This document shows, piece by piece, positions 44,819 through 51,235 of a stretch of DNA of 64,000 nucleotides. The notes below the pieces were generated by a model. That model saw only the letters and a list, made by a program, of their open reading frames with translations, was not told the origin of the DNA and did not search any database. The number at the start of each line of letters is the position of its first letter. The stretch's first letter is position 1. The DNA is from Rhodoferax sp. (GTDB lineage Bacteria; Pseudomonadota; Gammaproteobacteria; Burkholderiales; Burkholderiaceae_C): positions 186,001-250,000 of the forward strand of contig JACKLK010000007.1 in assembly GCA_024236015.1 (NCBI GenBank), written 5' to 3'. The position numbers and the translations under genes are program-made.

Positions 44819-45742
44819 GTGCTGCGACAACGTACCCTCCGCTCCCAGACCCGCGCCATCGGCGTGGGGCTGCACAGCGGGCAACGGGTGGAGCTCACGC
44901 TGCGTCCGGCGCCGCCGAACACCGGCATCGTGTTCCGGCGCGTCGACCTGCCGCAACCGGTGGAGATCCGCATGTCGGCCGACGCGGTGTCCGATACCCG
45001 CATGGCGACGACGGCCTCGCACGGCACGGCCAAGGTGGCCACCGTCGAACACCTGATGTCGGCCTGCGCCGGACTGGGCATCGACAACCTGACCATCGAC
45101 ATCACGGCCGAAGAGGTACCGATCCTGGACGGCTCGGCCGCGTCGTTCCTGTTCCTGCTGCAGAACGCGGGAGTGGTCTGGCAGGACGCGCCGCGCCAGT
45201 TCATCCGCGTGACGCAGCCGGTGGAGATCCGTGACGGCGAGGGCAGCACGGTCCGCTGGGCCCGTCTCGAGCCCTACCACGGCTACCGGCTGAGTTTCGA
45301 GATCGTGTTCGACCATCCGGCGGTCGACTCGACCGGTCAACGCGTCACGTTCGACATGGGCACCGGTTCCTACCAGCGCGACATCGCCCGGGCCCGCACC
45401 TTCGGCTTCACGCGCGATGTCGAGACCATGCGCGTCAACGGCCTGGCGCTCGGCGGCGGGCTGGACAATGCCATCGTCATGGACGACTACAAGATCCTCA
45501 ATGCCGAAGGCCTGCGTTACGACGACGAGTTCGCCAAGCACAAGATCCTGGACGCGATCGGCGACATGTACATGCTGGGCAAGCCGCTGCTGACCAGCTA
45601 CAGCGCGTTCCGCTCGGGCCATGAGTTGAACAACCGGCTGGCGCGCGAATTGATGGCCCGCACGGACTGCTGGGAGATCGTCACGTTCGAAGACGAAACG
45701 CAGGCGCCCAAGGGGTTCGCGCAGATGGCGCCGGCATGGTAG
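44819..45742 (+). CDS. lpxC: UDP-3-O-acyl-N-acetylglucosamine deacetylase
   Basis: Zinc amidase for the committed step of lipid A synthesis. It has 307 residues from GTG 44819, where the family start LRQRTLRSQTRAIGVGLHSG begins; longer in-frame extensions run into ftsZ. Zinc and catalytic motifs ATVEHLMSACAGLGIDN, and FAKHKILDAIGDMYMLG are present. TACAAT is 6 bases before the GTG, so it is probably expressed as a leaderless mRNA independent of the dcw operon. Confidence 0.96.
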   Translation: MLRQRTLRSQTRAIGVGLHSGQRVELTLRPAPPNTGIVFRRVDLPQPVEIRMSADAVSDTRMATTASHGTAKVATVEHLMSACAGLGIDNLTIDITAEEVPILDGSAASFLFLLQNAGVVWQDAPRQFIRVTQPVEIRDGEGSTVRWARLEPYHGYRLSFEIVFDHPAVDSTGQRVTFDMGTGSYQRDIARARTFGFTRDVETMRVNGLALGGGLDNAIVMDDYKILNAEGLRYDDEFAKHKILDAIGDMYMLGKPLLTSYSAFRSGHELNNRLARELMARTDCWEIVTFEDETQAPKGFAQMAPAW

Positions 45743-45785
45743 TGCCGCCAACCCCGCGTCATCAGGCCCTGCGGGCCCGTTTGCG

Positions 45786-45965
45786 ATGCTGATCTTCCGC
45801 TGGATGATCCCGACGCTGTTCGTCGTGGCCGGGATCCTGTTCGCCATGTTCATCTTCACCGGCGATCCGCGCTACAAGCGGGTCGGCATCCGGGTGCTGA
45901 TCGGTACCCTGCTGGCGGCATTCGCCTTCTTCGCCGTCCTGATCACGATCAACCTGCTCGAATGA
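45786..45965 (+). CDS. Small two-span membrane protein
   Basis: 59 residues in one open frame with strongly GC-biased third positions. It reads MLIFRWMIPTLFVVAGILF (first span), then the loop TGDPRYKRVGIRV, then LIGTLLAAFAFFAVLITINL (second span). Positively charged loop residues suggest the loop faces the cytosol. It lies 43 bases after lpxC in the same direction. No function known to me; small inner-membrane proteins of this kind are found near lpxC in related bacteria as far as I recall. Confidence 0.7.
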   Translation: MLIFRWMIPTLFVVAGILFAMFIFTGDPRYKRVGIRVLIGTLLAAFAFFAVLITINLLE

Positions 45966-46140
45966 GCTGCGCCCCGGTGTGGGGCGAACACATTGCAATC
46001 GGCAAGGCCATGGCGCCGGGCCGGCGCAGCGCCAGCCACAAGCGCGCACAATGGCCGGGTGCCGAGCAGCGCCGCTGCCGCGACGGCAAATGCACATGCG
46101 TCGCGTTGACGGCACACGCCACCCAGGGACGACACGCGCC

Positions 46141-47019
46141 ATGGTCAGACTCCAGTTTTCCATTGAACTCCAGTATGCGATCGCGCCACCGGGCTGCGAT
46201 TTCATCTTCAACATCCACGCGGCGCAGACGGCACAACAAACCGTCGTCGAGGAATCGCTGCAACTGAGCCAGGCCCTGCCCAGCAACCTGTACACCGACC
46301 CGGTCACCCATACCCGCTACCTGCGCATGAAGGCCGATCCCGGGCCGCTGTCGGTCCGGTACCAGGCCACGGTCGACGTGAACCATTTCCAGACCGACCC
46401 GGCGCAACTCGCCGAATTGCCGGTGGCCGAGCTTCCCGGCGAGGTCCTGCCGTATCTGTACCCCAGCCGTTATTGCCAGTCCGATCGCCTGCTGCGCTTC
46501 GCCAACGTCGAGTTCGGCCACCTGTGGCACGGCTACAGCCGCGTGCAGGCCATTCGCGACTGGGTGGTCGAACGCGTGACCTTCCGCTCCAACTCGTCAG
46601 ACGGCAATACGTCGGCCGTCGATACCCTGGTCGAGAAGGTCGGCGTGTGCCGCGATTTCGCGCACCTGATGATCGCCTTGTGCCGTGCGCTCAACATCCC
46701 TGCGCGTTTCGCCACCGGTATCGACTATGGCGCCGACCCGGCACTCGGCCCGCCGGACTTCCATGCCTATGTCGAGGTTTATCTGGGCGATCGCTGGTAC
46801 ATCTTCGACGCCTCGGGCGTGGCGATCCCGATGGGCTTCGTGCGCTTGGCGACCGGACGCGATGCGGCGGATTCAGCCTTCGCGACCATCTTCGGCGACG
46901 TCACCGGCAGCGCGCCGCGGATCCGGATCCAGGCTGTGCCCGATGCCAACGGCGTGCTGGTCGAGCCCTGCCATGTGCCACTCGCGCTGTCGACCGACGG
47001 ACAACCGGTACGCCACTGA
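46141..47019 (+). CDS. Transglutaminase-like protease-fold protein
   Basis: 292 residues from ATG 46141. The N-terminal beta-rich part (residues 1-100, LQFSIELQYAI) resembles bacterial transglutaminase N-domains. The papain-like core has the triad: Cys in VGVCRDFAHLMIALCR, His in PDFHAYVEVYLGDRW and Asp in FDASG. Such proteins are usually amidases or peptidases; the substrate is unknown. No signal peptide is seen. It stands alone, converging with ruvC 32 bases away. Confidence 0.87.
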   Translation: MVRLQFSIELQYAIAPPGCDFIFNIHAAQTAQQTVVEESLQLSQALPSNLYTDPVTHTRYLRMKADPGPLSVRYQATVDVNHFQTDPAQLAELPVAELPGEVLPYLYPSRYCQSDRLLRFANVEFGHLWHGYSRVQAIRDWVVERVTFRSNSSDGNTSAVDTLVEKVGVCRDFAHLMIALCRALNIPARFATGIDYGADPALGPPDFHAYVEVYLGDRWYIFDASGVAIPMGFVRLATGRDAADSAFATIFGDVTGSAPRIRIQAVPDANGVLVEPCHVPLALSTDGQPVRH

Positions 47020-47051
47020 CCTCGACGCCCGTCCCCGGGCCCGGCGCGACC

Positions 47052-47582
47052 TCACCCGCCCCACTTCGGATTCGCGCCCGCACCACCGGCCAGCGCCTGC
47101 AACCGCGCCGTGCGCCCCGCATGCGCATGCGTGATCGCCATGCCCAGCGCGTCGGCCGCGTCGGTGCCCGGCAGGCCCGGCAGGGCCAGCAGGCGGCGTA
47201 CCATCTCCTGCACCTGGGCCTTCTGGGCCCGGCCATATCCGACGACGGCCTGCTTCATCTGCAGCGCGGTGTATTCGGCCACCGGCAGGTCCTTGGACAC
47301 CAGCGCCGTGACGCAGGCACCGCGCGCCTGGCCCAGCAGCAACGTGGACTGCGGATTGACGTTGACGAACACGATCTCGACGCAGGCGCAATCGGCCTCG
47401 TACCGCTGCACCACCTCGCGCACACCGTCGTACAGCAACTTGAGCCGGCTGGGCAGGTCGGTCTGCGCCAGCTTGAGCGTGCTGATCGTGCCGCTGGCGA
47501 CGTAACGCAGTTCGGTACCCTGCACGTCGATCACGCCGAACCCCGTGGTGCGCAGGCCGGGGTCGATGCCGAGAATTCGCAT
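47052..47582 (-). CDS. ruvC: Holliday junction endonuclease RuvC
   Basis: Dimeric resolvase of recombination junctions. It has 176 residues from ATG 47582. Catalytic acids: Asp7 in RILGIDPGLRTTG, Glu in CVEIVFVNVNPQSTLLLGQA, and the Asp pair in GTDAADALGMAITHAH. ruvA and ruvB are not in the window. It follows the CdsA-family gene by 10 bases on the same strand and may share its transcript. Confidence 0.95.
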   Translation of the reverse strand: MRILGIDPGLRTTGFGVIDVQGTELRYVASGTISTLKLAQTDLPSRLKLLYDGVREVVQRYEADCACVEIVFVNVNPQSTLLLGQARGACVTALVSKDLPVAEYTALQMKQAVVGYGRAQKAQVQEMVRRLLALPGLPGTDAADALGMAITHAHAGRTARLQALAGGAGANPKWGG

Positions 47583-47592
47583 GGCGCCGGGC

Positions 47593-48582
47593 CTACAGGT
47601 CGAAGTACCAGCGCACGGAGTGGAAGAACACCGGCGCGGAGAAACACAAGGCGTCGACCCGGTCCAGCAATCCGTTGGCACCGGTGACGCTGTCGCCCTG
47701 CTGTCCCCAGTCGGGAATGCCGCGATCGCGCTTGATCGCCTTCATGACCAGGTGGCCGAGCGAACCCGCCACGCAGGCGATCAGCGCCATCATGAACGCC
47801 TGGCCCGGCTTGAACGGCGTGATACCGGCCAGCAAGGCTCCCAGCACGCTGCCGACCCCGATCGCAATGCCCCAGCTGGCCCAGTTGAAGCTGATGCTGA
47901 TGGCCGGGGCGACCGGCGCGCGCCGCAGCCGGCGCGTGGCCACGTATTGCACCACCATGCAGGTCTGCACCACGAGCGCGAGAAAGATCACCAGGAATGC
48001 GCCGCGATCGCGGTAGTTCGGAAACTCGAGCAACAGCAGGGCCGGCACGTGGCTCATGCCGTAGATGCACACCATGATGCCCCATTGCAGCTTGGCATTG
48101 CGCTCGAGGAAGCGCTGCGGATCGTTGGCCAGCGCACTGACGACCGGAATCGCCAGGAACACATAGACCGGGATGAACACCGTGAACAGGTCGAAGTGCC
48201 GCAGGCCCACCAGCGTGTATTGCAGCGGCAGGATGACGAAGAAGGCCAGCACCAGGCTGCGATGGTCGCCGCGGCGCGTCGGCGACAGCGCCATGAACTC
48301 GCGCAGCGCGAAGAAGGACACCAGTGCGAACAACACGGTCGCTCCGACGTCCCCTGACAACCATCCGACCCAGAACACGATGACCATGACCCAGCTGCTG
48401 CGCAACAAGGTCGTGGAGCGTTCCAGGTTGGCGCGATAGGCAACGTCGACTTCCGCGTCCCGGTGTTCGCGCAGCGACAGCAGCAGCAACACGACGCTGG
48501 CGATGAACAGGCAGCCGAACACGAACACGAACATGGCCCCGACCTGTTCGGTGGCGCTCATGCTCCTGAGGTACTGGTTCAT
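47593..48582 (-). CDS. CdsA-family phosphatidate cytidylyltransferase
   Basis: 329 residues, about eight membrane spans. The C-terminal signature reads VMKAIKRDRGIPDWG then NGLLDRVDALCFSAP, which matches the CDP-diglyceride synthase pattern (K-R-D ... LDR-D-S) although the middle Gly-rich part is altered. It probably makes CDP-diacylglycerol, the lipid branch-point precursor. Because the signature is divergent, this may be a second copy rather than the essential one. The acyltransferase gene upstream fits lipid synthesis; two palindromic elements lie between them. Confidence 0.83.
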   Translation of the reverse strand: MNQYLRSMSATEQVGAMFVFVFGCLFIASVVLLLLSLREHRDAEVDVAYRANLERSTTLLRSSWVMVIVFWVGWLSGDVGATVLFALVSFFALREFMALSPTRRGDHRSLVLAFFVILPLQYTLVGLRHFDLFTVFIPVYVFLAIPVVSALANDPQRFLERNAKLQWGIMVCIYGMSHVPALLLLEFPNYRDRGAFLVIFLALVVQTCMVVQYVATRRLRRAPVAPAISISFNWASWGIAIGVGSVLGALLAGITPFKPGQAFMMALIACVAGSLGHLVMKAIKRDRGIPDWGQQGDSVTGANGLLDRVDALCFSAPVFFHSVRWYFDL

Positions 48583-48675
48583 GGTGTTGTCATGCCAACG
48601 GCCGCATGCGCAGCGCCTGCTCCTGGATGCACAACCATGCCTGGGACATCCGTCCGCTGGCAGATCGCCGGTGGG

Positions 48676-48767
48676 ACCGGGACGGCGGCGTGCCTTGCTC
48701 CGCGAATGTCCCCCGGCCTTCGGCCTCCTCCTTGATTTCGCTGCGCAAGACACACCACCGCCCCGGT
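48676..48767 (-). repeat. Palindromic element copy D (degenerate arms)
   Basis: Arms about 48675-48698 and 48745-48768 with four mismatches in 24 positions; on the minus strand all four are G-T and so remain G-U pairs in RNA. The core read on the minus strand starts GCAGCGAAATCAAGGAGGA, has the inner hairpin GGCC-GAA-GGCC and ends GGGGGACATTCGCGGA. It differs from copy C by a few changes, including loss of the ATG. It lies in the same orientation as the flanking lipid genes. Confidence 0.8.
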
Positions 48768-48810
48768 CCTGGGAGGGTATGGGCCCATGGGTGCACCACG
48801 ATCGCTCGTT

Positions 48811-48902
48811 GCGATGCGGGATGGGTGGGCGACGCAGCGAAGTAAAGGAGGAGGCCGAAGGCCGGGGGACATGAGCGGAGTCGCCCACCCATCCCGCATC
48901 GC
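48811..48902 (+). repeat. Palindromic element copy C (conserved core, 23-base arms)
   Basis: Perfect 23-base inverted repeat (48811-48833 with 48880-48902; the arm begins GCGATGCGGGATGGGT) around a 46-base core GCAGCGAAGTAAAGGAGGA, inner hairpin GGCC-GAA-GGCC, GGGGGACATGAGCGGA. It is flanked by the direct repeat GCACCACGA at 48793-48801 and 48903-48911. Opposite in orientation to copy D 40 bases away. Confidence 0.88.
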
Positions 48903-48941
48903 GCACCACGAAAGCCGCACGTCAGGAAGAACATCACAGCC

Positions 48942-49553
48942 TCACACATCCCGCAAGGCCATCACCGCCTCCCGGGCCCGCTCCAGGAACGCCCGCCGGT
49001 CTTCCCCCGGCTCGAGCTTGACCGGCGCGCCGAAGGTCACCGAACACAACACCGGCACCGGCACCACCTCGCCCTTGGGCATGACCCGTTGCACGTTCGC
49101 GATCCAGGCCGGCACCAGCACCACGTCCGGGAACCGCAAGGCCAGGTTGTACAGGCCGGCCTTGAACGGCTGCGGCACCTCCGCATGGCCGCGGGTTCCC
49201 TCGGGAAACAGGATGATCGAGTCGCCGTTCTCCAGCGCCTCGACCAGGGGTTCGAGCGGATCCTGGTCGGCCGTGCGGTCACGGGCCACGTAGATGGCAT
49301 TGAACACTTGGGTCGTGATCCATTGCCGAAACGGTGTCTTGGTCCAGTAGTCGCGCGCCGCGATCGGGCGTGTCAACGTGCGCAGCACCTGCGGCAGCGC
49401 CGCCCAGATCAGCACCAGATCGGCATGACTCTGGTGATTCGCGAAATAGATGCGTTGCTCGGCCTTGGGCGGACAGCCATACCAACGCGCCTGCGAGCCG
49501 GTCAACAAGCGCACCAGGGCGAGAAGGAAAAGACCCATCAACTTGGCACGCAT
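48942..49553 (-). CDS. 1-acyl-glycerol-3-phosphate acyltransferase-like protein
   Basis: PlsC-family acyltransferase, 203 residues from ATG 49553. One membrane anchor (residues 4-18), then the catalytic NHQSHAD (H-x4-D) and the glycerol-phosphate motif FPEGTRGH; VVLVPAWIANVQRV follows. It probably transfers a fatty acid to a lysophospholipid at the inner membrane. Minus-strand TATCAT lies 7 bases before the ATG. It precedes the CdsA-family gene on the same strand, across two repeat elements. Confidence 0.88.
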   Translation of the reverse strand: MRAKLMGLFLLALVRLLTGSQARWYGCPPKAEQRIYFANHQSHADLVLIWAALPQVLRTLTRPIAARDYWTKTPFRQWITTQVFNAIYVARDRTADQDPLEPLVEALENGDSIILFPEGTRGHAEVPQPFKAGLYNLALRFPDVVLVPAWIANVQRVMPKGEVVPVPVLCSVTFGAPVKLEPGEDRRAFLERAREAVMALRDV

Positions 49554-49590
49554 GGGCCCGATGATACCCAGCAGCCGCCGCGGCGTCCCG

Positions 49591-50319
49591 TCACGGCAGC
49601 CGGGCGTGCGCCATGCGCGCAGTGATCGTCGATGCACGCCCGGCCAGATAGGCCGAACCCGGCAACTTCTCGAAGTACCGGGGCCGCGGCAACATCACGG
49701 CCAGCCGGGCCGCCTCATATGCGCTCAGGCGCGACGCCGGCTTGCGGAAATAATGCTGGGCCGCGGCCTGGGCACCGAACACGCCCTCGCCCCACTCGAC
49801 GTTGTTGAGATAGATCTCGAGGATGCGCCGCTTGTCCAGCAGCGCCTCGAGCATCAGCGCCAGCACGAACTCCTGCCCCTTGCGCAGCAAGGTGCGTTCG
49901 CCGGACAGCAACAGGTTCTTGGCCAATTGCTGCGTGATCGTCGAGCCGCCAACCACCTTGGGTGCGCGCGCCTTGCGTCCGGCCGCCGCCCGTTGTTCGG
50001 CCAATTCCTCGGCCCGGCTGTTCTTCGCCCAGGCCTTCTCGACCGCATCCCAGTCGATGCCGTCGTGGTCGGTGTAGCCATCATCCTCCGACGCGATCAC
50101 CGCGCGCTTGAGGTTGTCGGAGATCTGCGCGTAGGCCACCCACTCCTGGCGCCAGCGCAACTCGCCCTTGTGCTGCGCGATGCGCCAGGCCTCGGTCCGC
50201 TGGAACGCGGTCGACTGCGGATCGATCACCGCCATCGCGGCGATCCGGCCCACGAAGAACAGCTGCAACAGGAACAGGGCCAGCAACACCAGTGCGGCCC
50301 AGCGCAACAACGGCCTCAT
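49591..50319 (-). CDS. mtgA: Monofunctional biosynthetic peptidoglycan transglycosylase
   Basis: Polymerises lipid II into glycan strands. It has 242 residues from ATG 50319; ATG 50346 is an in-frame alternative. One N-terminal membrane span (residues 5-25), then the GT51 motifs: IASEDDGYTDHDGIDW with the catalytic Glu, GGSTITQQLAKNLLLS, RTLLRKGQE and LEIYLNNVEWGEGVFG. The TGA of a 21-codon mini-ORF overlaps the ATG at 50319, which supports that start. Confidence 0.94.
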   Translation of the reverse strand: MRPLLRWAALVLLALFLLQLFFVGRIAAMAVIDPQSTAFQRTEAWRIAQHKGELRWRQEWVAYAQISDNLKRAVIASEDDGYTDHDGIDWDAVEKAWAKNSRAEELAEQRAAAGRKARAPKVVGGSTITQQLAKNLLLSGERTLLRKGQEFVLALMLEALLDKRRILEIYLNNVEWGEGVFGAQAAAQHYFRKPASRLSAYEAARLAVMLPRPRYFEKLPGSAYLAGRASTITARMAHARLP

Positions 50320-50381
50320 CGCGGCACGCCCCGCACGCGGCGCCATCCGGCGCCATGGGCCGGGAAGCCTTGCACGCTCAT
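50316..50381 (-). CDS. 21-codon mini-ORF bridging the TonB-like gene and mtgA
   Basis: Begins MSVQGFPAHGAGWRR. Its ATG overlaps the stop of the TonB-like gene (ATGA at 50381-50378) and its TGA overlaps the mtgA ATG (50319-50316). Like the mini-ORF before ftsW it fills the intergenic space exactly. In related genomes, as I recall, aroE sits at this place, so it may mark a lost or moved gene; this is inference. Confidence 0.4.
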   Translation of the reverse strand: MSVQGFPAHGAGWRRVRGVPR

Positions 50382-51235
50382 TTGCCGCTGACCTTGGCTT
50401 CGAGCAGTTCGTCGCGCGTGAACTTGAAGCGCGACACCAGCACCAGCTGGTCGAAACTGCGGCGCATCTCGTCGGTGAAGCCACCGAACGGGCCGGCCGA
50501 ACGGGCGATGAGTTCGGCGCGCCGGTCGAGCACCGGCATGCCGGAGCTGTCGACCACCTCGGTGGCCAGCACATGGCCGTCGTGGTTGACGGTGATCAGC
50601 ATCGTCAGCTCGCCATACAGCTTCTTGCCGCCGAAGGTCGGGAAATTGGTGGTGCCCATGTCCTCGATCATGCGGCGCATGGTGTCGTAATACACCGCGT
50701 ACGGCACCTCGCGCGTGGCCGGGCTCACGTATCGCTTCTTCGGCCGCGCATTTTCTTCCTGGATGCGCCGCTCGATCTCGGCCAGCAGCTTGATCAACCG
50801 GCGGCGTTTTTCCTCGCGGGTGATCTGCTCGGGCGTCGCACCGGGGTTGAGCGGCTCGGGCGGCCGCAGCGCGGCGAGCTGGGTCCGCACCTGGGCCAGC
50901 ATCATCTGCTGCTGTTCGAGCAGCGTCTGGGTGCTGGCGTTGGTCTGTTCCTCGATCGCGTCGCCGATGGCCGTCAGCGCGGAGGCCGGCAACGGCGTCG
51001 TGGCGCGGCCCCGGTCGAGTTCGCCGCCGCCAGCCATGTTGGCCTGGGCCAGGGCCTGCGCCTTGTCGGGCTTGTCGTTGGTGCGGGCATTGACCAGGAT
51101 GACCTCGAGCGGCGTGTCCTCGAACACCCGGTTGAAGCGCTCCGGATCGACGAAACGCACGGTCAGCAAGGCCGCATGCACGGCCAGCGAGGCGCCCAGC
51201 GCCAGTTGCATGGTGGTGAAAGTGCGCAGTTTCAC
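50378..51235 (-). CDS. TonB C-terminal-domain energy transducer
   Basis: 285 residues. Single N-terminal membrane span (residues 8-28, LALGASLAVHAALLTVRFV, with the SxxxH-type His in the anchor), a long charged coiled-coil middle (residues 90-170), then a TonB-like C-terminal domain (LYGELTMLITVNHDGHVLATEVVDSSG). Unlike classical TonB it lacks a Pro-rich spacer. It probably links an inner-membrane proton-driven complex to the envelope, but no exbBD is nearby. Overlaps the RNB gene by 4 bases. Confidence 0.82.
   Translation of the reverse strand: MKLRTFTTMQLALGASLAVHAALLTVRFVDPERFNRVFEDTPLEVILVNARTNDKPDKAQALAQANMAGGGELDRGRATTPLPASALTAIGDAIEEQTNASTQTLLEQQQMMLAQVRTQLAALRPPEPLNPGATPEQITREEKRRRLIKLLAEIERRIQEENARPKKRYVSPATREVPYAVYYDTMRRMIEDMGTTNFPTFGGKKLYGELTMLITVNHDGHVLATEVVDSSGMPVLDRRAELIARSAGPFGGFTDEMRRSFDQLVLVSRFKFTRDELLEAKVSGK

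Larger units (their letters stand above)
48583..48941. other. Repeat-filled spacer between the acyltransferase and CdsA-family genes
   Basis: 359 bases without a protein gene. It contains palindromic element copies D and C, in opposite orientations. The remaining bases (48583-48675, 48770-48790 and 48912-48941) show no recognised signal. Confidence 0.75.

Noticed and set aside
45970..45984. GCCCC/GGGGC hairpin after the small membrane protein as a terminator
   Set aside because: No T-run follows; such short GC stems are expected by chance in this composition.
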